This document shows, piece by piece, positions 1 to 8,725 of a stretch of DNA of 64,000 bases; position 1 is the stretch's first letter, and each line of letters opens with the position of its first letter. Source of the stretch: Hyphomonadaceae bacterium (GTDB lineage Bacteria > Pseudomonadota > Alphaproteobacteria > Caulobacterales > Hyphomonadaceae). The position numbers were made by a program, and so were the translations under genes. The notes beneath the pieces are model-generated. The model ran no database searches. It saw nothing but the letters and a program-made list of their open reading frames with translations, and was not told the origin of the DNA. Location: positions 124,001 to 188,000 of the forward strand of contig JANSYM010000004.1 of NCBI GenBank assembly GCA_024742355.1, in the 5' to 3' direction.

Positions 1-374
1 TAGACATCATCCACGTACAGTCCGACGCCTGGTTCAAAGCCCCAGAGAGGGTCCTGTTGTCCGACGCCGCGGATGAAGGCAATCAGGGTGGAGTTCGAGC
101 CACGTGCGACTTCAATCGTTGCGTTGGGCGTCGCGCGCTGGATGGAGGTAATATCGACCGCGCCGGTGACTTCGAGGTCTTCGCCACTGAATGCAGAAAC
201 AGACAGGGGAACGTCGAGGGCGTTTTGTTCGCGGCGTTGTGCGGTCACGGTGACAGTGCCAAAGCGGCGCGCTTCGTCCGCGTCATCGCCACTGTCTTGC
301 GCCAGGGCCAGGCCTTGGCCTGCGGTCAGCGCCAGCGTCGATGCCAGCCCCATTCTTAGCAGATTGTGTGTCAT
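1..374 (-). CDS. TonB-dependent receptor, N-terminal part (cut by window edge)
   Basis: About 124 residues are visible, starting at the ATG complementary to 372-374; the rest lies outside the window. The N-terminus is a signal peptide (hydrophobic LASTLALTAGQGLALAQ). A TonB-box-like stretch (FGTVTVTAQRREQ) follows, then the start of the plug domain (DVPLSVSAFSGEDLE, FIRGVGQQDP, GLYVDDV). This N-terminus is typical of iron-complex/vitamin-type outer-membrane receptors. An AraC-family regulator gene lies about 100 bp upstream on the same strand and may control it. The substrate cannot be told from this fragment. The family call is firm. Confidence 0.9.
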   Translation of the reverse strand, partial: MTHNLLRMGLASTLALTAGQGLALAQDSGDDADEARRFGTVTVTAQRREQNALDVPLSVSAFSGEDLEVTGAVDITSIQRATPNATIEVARGSNSTLIAFIRGVGQQDPLWGFEPGVGLYVDDV

Positions 375-473
375 TGCTGTCCTCCGGCAGAGTCTTTGAT
401 TTTGGGGACAGATAGAAGCGTGGCCGGAGGGCAGGCTATGACCCAAACGCTTTTACGGAGTGAACATATTCGC

Positions 474-1574
474 TCAGACTGGTTCGCTATGTGGCGAAGG
501 GCGCCGCGCAAATTTTGCTGGCGTCTCGCCTTTCCAGCGTTTGAAAGCGCGATTGAAGGCGCGGATGTCGGAATAGTCGAGCATCTCTGAAACTCGCGCG
601 ACGGAGTAGCCCTTCTCAAGCAGTGTGACGGCCTCGCTCATGCGATGATCATTGACCAGTTGCCGGAAGGTTGTGCCTTCTGACTCCAGGCGTCGCCGCA
701 ACGTTGCGACGCTGAGCGAGAGCCGGTGAGCGACGATCTCCTGCTGGGTGACCCCCTGGCGGATCAGATCCATCGAGCGGGCGCTGAATGAATTGAACTC
801 GGACGCTGTGGCATGGGTTTCGAGATATGCGATGACCCGGGAATAAATCCCCTCGGAACTCAAATCAATTTCACCGGTCTTCGACATGGGCGCATGCGCG
901 AGTTCGTGGTCGAAACTGAGTTCATATGCCGTTTGATTCAGCGACAGTGGCACATTCCAGAACTGCAAATGCTCTGGCAGGCTTTTGCTGGATGTTCGCT
1001 TCACCGACACCCGCTGCAGCGCACGTTCGGCCAATCCATCGCTCAAACTGTCGAGCAGGCAGTACACTTGAATCAAAACACATTCGCCGATGAAGTCGAT
1101 CATGTCCTGATCATCGCGCATCGTGTATGGAAAATCGCCATCATCGATGATCAAGGAGACCGTTCGATCGGTCACGCGGACTGTATTGTAGTGTTCGCCA
1201 TGCATCATGTTGAAGTGCTTGGCGAGCGAGGTGATGGCATCGCAAAGAGTGGTCGAGTGGTGCAGTTGTGTGGTCACAAACGCCCCGGTCTCGAATGTGA
1301 GCTTTCGTTCAGACAGGTGCGCCGTCAGATCGTCCAGGCGGCGCGCAACTTCGCCTTCAATCCGAAAGAAATCGATCAGGCTGAGTTCTGGCATCACCTC
1401 TTGGTCTTGCCAGTCGCTTCCGAAACCCAGACCTTCGAAAACACGTGCGATATCGACGCCGGCGCGTGCAGCCTCCGCCAGAAACGCCTGCAATCGCGTT
1501 TCACTGATTTGCGGGTTGCGTTTCAAGTGCTCTGTGCTCCCGTGGATCGGTCTTGTACCCTGAACGGGTACCAT
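474..1574 (-). CDS. AraC-family transcriptional regulator
   Basis: A 366-residue regulator with an N-terminal arabinose-binding-like ligand domain (PF12625 type; GEHYNTVRV in the middle) and a C-terminal double helix-turn-helix DNA-binding domain. The second helix-turn-helix carries SVARVSEMLDYSDIRAFNRA and the family ending FKRWKGETPAKF. The frame is open upstream to a TTG at 1685. I prefer the ATG at 1574 because the ligand domain starts soon after it, but neither start has a strong ribosome site. Relatives of this subtype often control lipid, aromatic or TonB-receptor genes. The adjacent downstream TonB receptor is the obvious target (inference). Confidence 0.88.
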   Translation of the reverse strand: MVPVQGTRPIHGSTEHLKRNPQISETRLQAFLAEAARAGVDIARVFEGLGFGSDWQDQEVMPELSLIDFFRIEGEVARRLDDLTAHLSERKLTFETGAFVTTQLHHSTTLCDAITSLAKHFNMMHGEHYNTVRVTDRTVSLIIDDGDFPYTMRDDQDMIDFIGECVLIQVYCLLDSLSDGLAERALQRVSVKRTSSKSLPEHLQFWNVPLSLNQTAYELSFDHELAHAPMSKTGEIDLSSEGIYSRVIAYLETHATASEFNSFSARSMDLIRQGVTQQEIVAHRLSLSVATLRRRLESEGTTFRQLVNDHRMSEAVTLLEKGYSVARVSEMLDYSDIRAFNRAFKRWKGETPAKFARRPSPHSEPV

Positions 1575-1825
1575 AGGCGGCGGTCCATACCAATCGATCA
1601 GTTGGGGCAGACTGGCACAGTCTGGGGCGAGCTCAACACCCGCAACTCGACTGCTGGCGAGGCTGTCATCGCCGAAATGATCCAATTAATGTGAGACCAC
1701 CGGATTATATGTGGTATCTGGCGCAAAAGTTGAATCGATCGCAGACCGTCAGGGCTTTTGTTTCAACTAAGTCGCGATGAACCAAGTCCTTCTTCGGGAG
1801 GATGCTCAGAGTGAGGGGATACCAG

Positions 1826-3082
1826 ATGACTCTGGTAGACGCGGACAATAAAGAAGGAGCCGCGATCGCGGACGCTGGGCCGCAGCGATCACGCCGGCGC
1901 GCGTGCTCGATCGCCTATTTTGCTGGCGATGCAACCAACCCCACGGTTCGCCTGAGACTAAAATCATTCCTGCAAAACGATGCTGATGTGACAGGGTTCA
2001 CCTTTCGACGAAACAAATTCCACAGTGACTTCGTTCCGTTCTGGAACAATGTCGAACTCGGAAACACACAGGATCGCGACTATTTCAAACGCCTGATGGC
2101 GATCGTCAAAGCGCTTCGCATCCTGTGGCGCCACCGGGACCGTCTGCGCAGCGTCGACGTCTTATATGCGCGCCTGTTTGATTCTGCTTTTCTCGCTCTG
2201 ATAATGGCGAAATTGCTCAGACTGGATGCAAAACTCGTCTACGAAATCGAAGACGTCCACGAAGTGTTCTTCCGGAAATCCTTCACCGCCAGGATCATGC
2301 GGTTCCTCGAGCGACGCATCCTGGCGTCTGCAGATCTCGTTGTCTTGCCGTCACCCGGCTTTGCAGAAGGATATCTGGTTCCGGTCCAGGGTTATGAGCG
2401 TCCATATTTTTTGCTCGAGAACCGCATTCAACTCGACGAGGTGCCGCGTGAGAACGCACCTCCATCACCCCGCGCAGAGGCCTGGAAGTCAACGAGGGAT
2501 CGCTGGGTCATTGGGTGGTTCGGTACCTTGCGGTGCACGAAAAGCATGCGCCTTCTGTCAGAGATTGCCGAACGATTGGGAGATCGCGTGTTGATATATA
2601 CCCGCGGATACCCAACCGAGACGGGACTTGATGCGTATATGGAAATCGTCAACCGCCATCCGAACTGGATTCATGAGGGGCCCTACCAGATGCCAGACGA
2701 TCTTGAGGATCTGTATGGGCGTGTCCATTTTGTCTGGTGCCTGGACTTCCACGATGAAAACGGAAACTCGGAATTGCTGCTCGCCTGCCGCATGTATCAT
2801 GGCGGATATTTCGGGGCCGTTCCCCTGTTCACTGAACAGTCCCAGATGGCGCGTCATCTGGCGCCGTATTCAATCGGTCACGCCGTCGCGGACCCGTACG
2901 TTGATGGCATATGTGACCTGGTTCAGGGGATGGACTGGACGCAATACACGCAGCAGCGCGACGCGATACTGGCGCTTCGAAACGAGCTGTTTCTTGAGGA
3001 TGGATCGGGCGTGAGAGCGCTGTTGAACAAACTCTCCGATTCAGAAGCCTTGGAGTCTACGCAGGACGAGAGCGCGTCATGA
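1826..3082 (+). CDS. Glycosyltransferase (GT-B fold, GT4-like)
   Basis: A 418-residue cytosolic glycosyltransferase-like protein. The N-terminal half contains the acceptor-side region (VLYARLFDSAFLALIMAKLL, then KLVYEIEDVHE). The C-terminal donor half begins with WVIGWFGTLR and ends near a GNSELLLACRMYHGG segment, where GT-B enzymes place their nucleotide-sugar-binding acidic residue. An earlier ATG at 1802 sits directly on the GGGAGG and leaves no spacing. The ATG at 1826 has GAGGGG at proper distance, so it is preferred. It converges on the UDP-sulfoquinovose synthase gene, with 9 bp between stops, and a sulfotransferase is nearby. A role in building a sulfated surface glycan is inferred. 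The sugar specificity is unknown. Confidence 0.75.
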   Translation: MTLVDADNKEGAAIADAGPQRSRRRACSIAYFAGDATNPTVRLRLKSFLQNDADVTGFTFRRNKFHSDFVPFWNNVELGNTQDRDYFKRLMAIVKALRILWRHRDRLRSVDVLYARLFDSAFLALIMAKLLRLDAKLVYEIEDVHEVFFRKSFTARIMRFLERRILASADLVVLPSPGFAEGYLVPVQGYERPYFLLENRIQLDEVPRENAPPSPRAEAWKSTRDRWVIGWFGTLRCTKSMRLLSEIAERLGDRVLIYTRGYPTETGLDAYMEIVNRHPNWIHEGPYQMPDDLEDLYGRVHFVWCLDFHDENGNSELLLACRMYHGGYFGAVPLFTEQSQMARHLAPYSIGHAVADPYVDGICDLVQGMDWTQYTQQRDAILALRNELFLEDGSGVRALLNKLSDSEALESTQDESAS

Positions 3083-3091
3083 TGCAGATCG

Positions 3092-4276
3092 CTAGGTGAC
3101 GGGCTCCAGGTTTTTGGGCGCTTCCGTCGGATAGAGATTGCGTGGATCCGCGAGATCCGCGTAGCCACGGGCAAACTCAATCAGGGTATCAATCTTCGCA
3201 GGTGACACCAAAACCGGGTCTACGCCGAACGCTTTTACCCCGTGATTCCGCGCGGCGAGGTCGTTTTCATCGGGTTCGGACCGTGGAGACGCTATACGCA
3301 CCACTTCCGAATCTGATCGATCCGCAAACAGATTTGCCAGATCGTTGATGCGCATGCATTCCGCGATTTGGTTTACCACCTGTACGCGGTGATCGTCACG
3401 TTTTGGCGGCGATGCCAACGCGCCAACAATGCACCCGAGCACGTCTTCGATATGAATGAACGCGCGGGTCTGTTCGCCGGTGCCATAGACAGAAATCGGT
3501 TTACCGAGCGCCGCTTGCAGCGCGAACCGATTGAGGACCGTGCCGAAAGTCGGATCGTAGTCGAAGCGATTGGCCAAACGCGGATCCCGGCGGGTTTCTT
3601 CCGTCTCTGCGCCCCATACTGTCCCCTGGCACAGATCGGTGGCGCGCACACCGTGTTTGGCGGCGTAATAGGCGAGGCCAAGATGATCCATGGCTTTGGT
3701 GAGATGGTATTTCGAGACCGGATTGAACGGATGCAGAGACTCGTGTTCGGGCCCTAATTCTCCGGACGGGTCGACGCGGCGAATCCGCTGATAGCCTTCG
3801 GGGATTTCATATCCCAGTGTTTCATAACCATAGACGCCGATCGAACCGAGGTGGATGATGTGCGCATCGGTCTGCGTTTGGACCAGAGCCTCAAGCAAGT
3901 TTGTTGTCGCCATGAGATTGTTGCGTACGGTGAACAAACCGCCAGATGACGATTCCATGGAATAGGGGACCGAGCGTTGTTCGCCAAAATGAACCAATGC
4001 GTCTGGGCGGATGTCCTCGATGAGGCTGCAAATCGACTCGAACGACTCTGCCACGTCTATTTCATGCGAAGTGATCGGTGTGCCGCCTAACTCATGCCAG
4101 GCCTGAAGCCGCTCATCCAACGATGAGATCGGAACAAGGCTCTCGACGCCTAGCGCCTGACCAATCCGTCGTCGGGAGAAGTTATCGACAATGGACACAT
4201 GATGGCCAAGCCGAGCCAGGCGCAAGGCCGTCGGCCAACCGCAATAACCATCTCCTCCAATGACCATTACCCGCAT
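3092..4276 (-). CDS. sqdB: UDP-sulfoquinovose synthase (SqdB/SQD1 family)
   Basis: A 394-residue extended-SDR enzyme. The family makes UDP-sulfoquinovose from UDP-glucose and sulfite using bound NAD. The N-terminus MRVMVIGGDGYCGWPTAL contains the GxxGxxG nucleotide fold in the form typical of SQD1, followed by VDNFSRRRI. HFGEQRSVPYSM, the active-site YHLTK (Tyr/Lys), LCQGTVWG and TRAFIHIEDV are all diagnostic. The start at 4276 is set by the conserved N-terminus; the frame continues upstream to 4405 without conserved sequence. In phototrophs the product feeds sulfolipid synthesis. Here the neighbours are a glycosyltransferase and a sulfotransferase, and the acceptor could be a lipid or a surface polysaccharide. 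Confidence 0.93.
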   Translation of the reverse strand: MRVMVIGGDGYCGWPTALRLARLGHHVSIVDNFSRRRIGQALGVESLVPISSLDERLQAWHELGGTPITSHEIDVAESFESICSLIEDIRPDALVHFGEQRSVPYSMESSSGGLFTVRNNLMATTNLLEALVQTQTDAHIIHLGSIGVYGYETLGYEIPEGYQRIRRVDPSGELGPEHESLHPFNPVSKYHLTKAMDHLGLAYYAAKHGVRATDLCQGTVWGAETEETRRDPRLANRFDYDPTFGTVLNRFALQAALGKPISVYGTGEQTRAFIHIEDVLGCIVGALASPPKRDDHRVQVVNQIAECMRINDLANLFADRSDSEVVRIASPRSEPDENDLAARNHGVKAFGVDPVLVSPAKIDTLIEFARGYADLADPRNLYPTEAPKNLEPVT

Positions 4277-4570
4277 GGTTACAATTGCCTTGTGTTCGCA
4301 GTTTCCAAAGGAAAACACTCGCAAGAATCTTGCCATCCAGCCTGGTATTTCGTCCGGCCACTGCAAATGCTCACGCTGGCGGCGTCCCAACCTTATTGGC
4401 AACATGTTTCTGATCGCCCCGCAAGGTCAAATCACCCCATTTCGCGTTCGGATTGACAGACGGCGGCGCAAAGCCCTATCCGAAAGCCCGGGCGTTGATG
4501 TTGCTGGAGGGAGGATCGGCACCCGGTGCTGTGCTAAACGACCCTGCAAATCAAACGAACGGCTGGCTTC
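4277..4570. other. Intergenic gap between sqdB and the sulfotransferase gene
   Basis: A gap of about 290 bp between two divergent genes. I see no gene, RNA or clear promoter box in it. It must carry the promoters for sqdB (leftward) and the sulfotransferase (rightward). Confidence 0.5.
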
Positions 4571-5221
4571 ATGCTCTATGATCCAATCCGAAAATTCATT
4601 TTCATCCATATCTGGAAAACCGGTGGTGAATCGGTGGTTTCAGCGCTGCGCGATCATTGCCCGCTCTATTTTCGCAATCGCTATGTCAATAAAGCTATTC
4701 GTCTGGCTCCGGGCCCATCGTCAGCCTTGTTGGGATGGCGGGCCCGATTGGTGAGCGGTCAGCATTTCACCACGTCCGAGATCCGCCGCGAGATGCCGGC
4801 AGAGGCGTTCGATGATGCGTTCAAGTTCACTTTTGTTCGCAACCCGTGGGACTGGCAGGTCTCGAACTATGCATATGCGCTGCAGACACCCGCGCATGGC
4901 CAGCATGAGATTATTCGCAAGCTTGGCAGTTTCGACGCTTACATTCGCTATCAATATGAGCAGCGGGCGCCGACGCAGAGCAGTTTCATAGATGACGAGG
5001 CGGGCGAACAGCTGGTCGATTTTGTCGGTCGATTTGAGAATCTCGACGCTGATTTTCAGAGCGTGTGCGAGGCAATTGGTGTGCGCGCGGAGCTGCCCTT
5101 CCTGAACGCGTCGCAGCGTCGCCGGGATTGGCGAAGCTATTATTCGCACGAGACGCGGAAACTGGTGGAAGAGCTGTTCCAGAGCGACATTGAGCGGTTC
5201 GGTTATCGCTGGGACGCCTGA
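4571..5221 (+). CDS. Sulfotransferase family protein (PAPS-dependent)
   Basis: A 216-residue member of the sulfotransferase-2-like families, which transfer sulfate from PAPS to carbohydrate hydroxyls. The 5'-phosphosulfate loop is seen as FIHIWKTGGESV near residue 11 (K-x-GG form). The 3'-phosphate site is FTFVRNPWDWQVSNYAY near residue 95, with the conserved Arg and Ser. No signal peptide or membrane segment is evident, so it likely acts in the cytosol or at the inner face of the membrane. It is divergent from sqdB, which makes the activated sulfonated sugar. Together with the glycosyltransferase this suggests an anionic surface glycan (inference). The ribosome site is weak. Confidence 0.85.
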   Translation: MLYDPIRKFIFIHIWKTGGESVVSALRDHCPLYFRNRYVNKAIRLAPGPSSALLGWRARLVSGQHFTTSEIRREMPAEAFDDAFKFTFVRNPWDWQVSNYAYALQTPAHGQHEIIRKLGSFDAYIRYQYEQRAPTQSSFIDDEAGEQLVDFVGRFENLDADFQSVCEAIGVRAELPFLNASQRRRDWRSYYSHETRKLVEELFQSDIERFGYRWDA

Positions 5222-5254
5222 TCGGGCGACCCTTGCGAGGCACGCGCTGCGCGC

Positions 5255-5276
5255 GTTGTGAATGAATATTCTATTC
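5255..5276. promoter_or_regulatory. Candidate SorC-regulator site upstream of the PfkB-GH65 operon
   Basis: GTTGTGAAT followed by an interrupted inverted repeat GAATA-TTC-TATTC. The same nonamer GTTGTGAAT, again followed by TATTC, recurs at 9909-9925 in the divergent sorC/pgmB gap. A shared motif in the two control regions of one pathway suggests an operator for the local SorC-type regulator. The similarity is short and the call is inferential. Confidence 0.35.
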
Positions 5277-5357
5277 TATAATACAAATGCCGCCCTTGTC
5301 CTTCGATGACGATAGGGGCGAAAACCCTCCATAGATTGTCACGAGGGCTGCAATGAG

Positions 5358-6341
5358 ATGACCGAGAAACTCAAAATAGCGGTCGGCGGGCCGATTCCGC
5401 GCGATACGATCACCACGCATCTGGGAGAAACCGTGGAGAAGTATGGCTGCGCGCTGTACACGACGGCGGTGCTGTCTTCATGGGTAGATGAAGGATCAGT
5501 GGTCTATCCCGTGACCCATGTTCGAAAATCGGACGAGCCTGAAATCAGGGCGATCCTGGAACAGTTCGATCACGTTGACCTGACCCATATCGACTCGACC
5601 CTGGACCAGGGCGACGTCATCAATCTCAAATATGTCGACAAGAACCGTCGCAATGAACAACAGACCGGGTTCATGAACCCGCTCTTGCCCGAAGACTTTG
5701 AAGACCTTCTCGATTGTGACGCATTCGTATTCGTTCCGATCACCGATTATGAAGTCCCGCTGGAAACGCTGCGTTATCTGAAACAGAACAGCAAGGGCCT
5801 GGTCGTGTTCGATGCGCACGGACCGACCAATGGCTGTTCGAAGCATGGCGAACGGTTCCACAAGTTCTGGGTCGATCGCGATCGCTGGTTGCCGCACATC
5901 GACATCCTGAAAATGAATCTCGAAGAAGCCAAGTGCAGCTGGTTTGAAGGGGAGTATGGGCCCGACGAACTCGCGGGTGTCGAGCAATTGACCATGGATG
6001 AGCTGCCCAAGTTCGCGGCCCATTGCCTCGATCACGGTGTCAAAGGCTTGTATGTGACCCTCGATCAGCATGGCTGCGCCGTCTATTTCAAGGACGAGAA
6101 CGGCAAGATGCGCGAGCATACGGTGAAACGTGTCCTGGTTGATCCGGTGATCGATACAACCGGCTGCGGCGACTCCTTTGCGGGCGGCCTGGCCTTGGGA
6201 TTCCTGAAGACCCAGGACTATGTCAAAGCCTGCCAGTACGGAAACTGCGCCGGCGCGTTTCGATGCGGCAGCACCGAGCTCGACGTCTATAAAACAATGG
6301 CAGAAGCCGCCGCCGTCATCGACGAAACCTACGGCAGCTGA
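5358..6341 (+). CDS. PfkB-family carbohydrate kinase
   Basis: A 327-residue ribokinase-fold kinase. The C-terminal PfkB signature is seen as DTTGCGDSFAGG near residue 269, with the catalytic Asp; Cys replaces the usual Ala of DTTGAGD. The N-terminus is IAVGGPIPRDTI. The family phosphorylates sugars such as fructose, ribose, 2-keto-3-deoxygluconate or nucleosides; the substrate here is not evident. It is followed after 29 bp by the GH65 phosphorylase gene, so it may phosphorylate the non-glucosyl product of phosphorolysis (inference). It is not a close match to sulfofructose kinase despite the upstream sqdB. The start follows a GAGGG. Confidence 0.85.
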   Translation: MTEKLKIAVGGPIPRDTITTHLGETVEKYGCALYTTAVLSSWVDEGSVVYPVTHVRKSDEPEIRAILEQFDHVDLTHIDSTLDQGDVINLKYVDKNRRNEQQTGFMNPLLPEDFEDLLDCDAFVFVPITDYEVPLETLRYLKQNSKGLVVFDAHGPTNGCSKHGERFHKFWVDRDRWLPHIDILKMNLEEAKCSWFEGEYGPDELAGVEQLTMDELPKFAAHCLDHGVKGLYVTLDQHGCAVYFKDENGKMREHTVKRVLVDPVIDTTGCGDSFAGGLALGFLKTQDYVKACQYGNCAGAFRCGSTELDVYKTMAEAAAVIDETYGS

Positions 6342-6370
6342 TCGCACGCGTTCAAACAAGGAATTCTGAC

Positions 6371-8725
6371 ATGCCACAGTCTTTGAGCGATGACGGCTGG
6401 CTCGTCCGCGAGACCGATTTTTCGGCTGAAAAGGCCAATTTCTACGAAACCATTTTTACCGTCGGGAATGGCTATCAGGGAACGCGGGGATCGTTTTCCG
6501 AAGGCCACAAGGGCGAATTATCGGGCACATATCTCGCGGGCGTGTATGATCATCATGACTCCTCTGTGATCGACCAGGTCAACGTGCCCTCCTGGTTGCC
6601 TGTCAGCGTATCGGTGCTGGGGCAGGCATTAAACGTCCAGAATTGCGAGGTGGTTGAACACGCGCGCGTGCTCGACCTGCAAACCGGCCTGTTGCACCGA
6701 TCGACGACCTTCAAGGATGCGAGTGGGCGCCTCACCCGGGTTGAAACCACGCGGTTTTGCAGTTTCGCCGATCAGCATGTTGCCGGCATCGAATTGACCG
6801 TGACGCCCATCAATCATGCCAGCGAGATTGTCATCGATGCCGGCATCGACGGTCAGCGCTACAATCTTGATTGCCTGCCCGCTTACAAGGAGAAACCGGT
6901 CCTGCATCCCGAGATCAAATGGGAAAAGTGGGCGAAGAGCCGGCATCTTGAAACTCGCGAGAAGACGGTCTCAAGCGAGGCCGCCTATTTGAATGCCGTC
7001 ACGATCGATACCGGGATTTCCATCGGCATAGCGTCGAGCCTCGTTTGCGATCACGAACAAACGGGCATCGACGCCTGGAGCGATTATGAAAGCGTCTCGC
7101 AAAAACTGACGGTTCATCCGAAACAGGGCGAAGCCATCAGCGTTCAGAAACTGGTATCGATCTTTACCAGCCGCGATGTCGCCTTCGACCAGGTCGGACC
7201 CGCGTGTCAGCGCAAACTCGCTGAGATCAGCAGCGCCGGACTTGCGCAATGCGTGGCCGATAGCGTCGCCACCTGGCGCGAAAAATGGGACGTGTGCGAC
7301 TGCGTTGTCGAGGGGGATGAGGACGCAACACGGGCTGTTCGGTTCAATATCTATCACATGCTGATTGCCGCCAACGCCAACGATCCGCGTGCGAATATCG
7401 GCGCCAAGTCGATGTCCGGCGAGGGCTATAAGGGCCATGTGTTCTGGGACACGGAGATCTTTCTCCTGCCTTTTTTCATTCTGACCCAGCCGGAGACCGC
7501 CCGGGCGCTGATGCTGTATCGTTACAATACGCTGCAAGGGGCTTTGGAGAATGCTGCGGAGAATGGCTTCGAAGGCGCACAATTCCCCTGGGAATCTGCC
7601 GATACCGGACGCGAAACCACACCAAAATGGACGCATGACGGCCTCAACCGCATCTGGACCGGCGAGGAAGAGATTCACATCACGGCCTGCGTCGCCTATG
7701 GCGCAATCAGCTATGTCGCTCATACAGGAGACTGGCAGTTCATGCTCGATTATGGCGCTGAAATGCTGGCGCAGACCAGTCGGTTCTGGGTCAGCCGGCT
7801 GGAGTATAACGAAGCGGACGAACAGTATGAACTCACCCGGGTGATCGGGCCTGACGAGTTTCACGAGCATATCGACAATAACGCCTTCACCAACCGGATG
7901 GCGCAATGGCATCTGACCCAGTCGGCCAGACTCCTGGCTCAGATCGCGGCGGAGCATCCAGACGTCTATGCCAAGCTCGCGCGTGCGCTCGATCTGTCAG
8001 AAGACGAGATCAAGACCTGGCAGGCGGTCGCTGACAAGGTCCTCATTCCTTACGATTCCGAAACCAGCCTGATCGAGCAATTCTCGGGATATTTCGATCT
8101 TGATGATCTCGAGATTACCGAATGGGATGAAAACGACATGCCCTGCTATCCGGACGGGCGAGATCATTTCACCCTGAACGATACAATGATCCTCAAGCAG
8201 CCGGATGTGATCATGTTGAATTACCTGCTGCCGGATGAGTTTTCGGACGCAGAGAAACAGGTCAATTTCGAGTTTTATGAAAAGCGGACGATGCACAAAT
8301 CGTCCCTCAGCCCTTCGATCCACTGCATCATGGGAATCGAGACCGGCGATTACTCGTCAGCGCTCAAATATTTCACCCGATCTGCTTTCGTCGATCTGGT
8401 CGATAATCAGGGCAACACGCAGGACGGTATGCATATCGCCTCGGCCGGCGGAACCTGGCAGTCCCTGGTGTGCGGCTTTGGCGGCTTGCGGATCAAGAGT
8501 GGCCAGCCGACCTTCAAGCCCTGGCTTCCAGACAGCTGGTCTGGCGTTCGCTTCAAGTTCCTGTGGCAGTCCGATCTGATTTCGGTGCACCTTGCGCATG
8601 GCGCGATGGTGTTCGAGCTGTCGGATCAGGCGAGTGATGATCTGGAAATCCTGGTTCAGGGTGCGCCGGTCATTCTGAAGCCAGGCATCGCCCAGACCAT
8701 CGAACTGGCGCCTTTCACTACGTAG
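6371..8725 (+). CDS. Glycoside hydrolase family 65 alpha-glucoside phosphorylase
   Basis: A 784-residue GH65 enzyme. The family (maltose, trehalose, kojibiose, nigerose phosphorylases and relatives) uses phosphate to split an alpha-glucoside with inversion, giving beta-glucose-1-phosphate. Family marks are FSEGHKGELSGTYLAG near the N-terminus, GHVFWDTEIFLLPF in the (alpha/alpha)6 barrel, and VIGPDEFHEHIDNNAFTN holding the general-acid Glu. ILKQPDVIMLNYLL and the C-terminal SLSPSIH/GTWQ region follow. It lacks a signal peptide and is cytosolic. It is preceded by AAGGAATT, lies in a kinase-GH65 operon, and overlaps the convergent SorC gene by 8 bp. A beta-phosphoglucomutase close by fits the product. 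Which disaccharide is split cannot be read from the sequence. Confidence 0.93.
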   Translation: MPQSLSDDGWLVRETDFSAEKANFYETIFTVGNGYQGTRGSFSEGHKGELSGTYLAGVYDHHDSSVIDQVNVPSWLPVSVSVLGQALNVQNCEVVEHARVLDLQTGLLHRSTTFKDASGRLTRVETTRFCSFADQHVAGIELTVTPINHASEIVIDAGIDGQRYNLDCLPAYKEKPVLHPEIKWEKWAKSRHLETREKTVSSEAAYLNAVTIDTGISIGIASSLVCDHEQTGIDAWSDYESVSQKLTVHPKQGEAISVQKLVSIFTSRDVAFDQVGPACQRKLAEISSAGLAQCVADSVATWREKWDVCDCVVEGDEDATRAVRFNIYHMLIAANANDPRANIGAKSMSGEGYKGHVFWDTEIFLLPFFILTQPETARALMLYRYNTLQGALENAAENGFEGAQFPWESADTGRETTPKWTHDGLNRIWTGEEEIHITACVAYGAISYVAHTGDWQFMLDYGAEMLAQTSRFWVSRLEYNEADEQYELTRVIGPDEFHEHIDNNAFTNRMAQWHLTQSARLLAQIAAEHPDVYAKLARALDLSEDEIKTWQAVADKVLIPYDSETSLIEQFSGYFDLDDLEITEWDENDMPCYPDGRDHFTLNDTMILKQPDVIMLNYLLPDEFSDAEKQVNFEFYEKRTMHKSSLSPSIHCIMGIETGDYSSALKYFTRSAFVDLVDNQGNTQDGMHIASAGGTWQSLVCGFGGLRIKSGQPTFKPWLPDSWSGVRFKFLWQSDLISVHLAHGAMVFELSDQASDDLEILVQGAPVILKPGIAQTIELAPFTT

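Noticed and set aside
813-1694. Open plus-strand frame opposite the AraC gene
   Set aside because: The AraC domains on the other strand explain the sequence, and the antisense product is not protein-like.
5358-6341. PfkB kinase as sulfofructose kinase of sulfoquinovose breakdown, given the nearby sqdB
   Set aside because: Its sequence does not resemble YihV closely, and no sulfo-EMP aldolase, isomerase or sulfoquinovosidase is nearby; the GH65/beta-PGM context explains it better.
5496-6377. Open minus-strand frame of about 290 codons opposite the PfkB gene
   Set aside because: The sense strand encodes a kinase with its signature; the antisense product has no family features.
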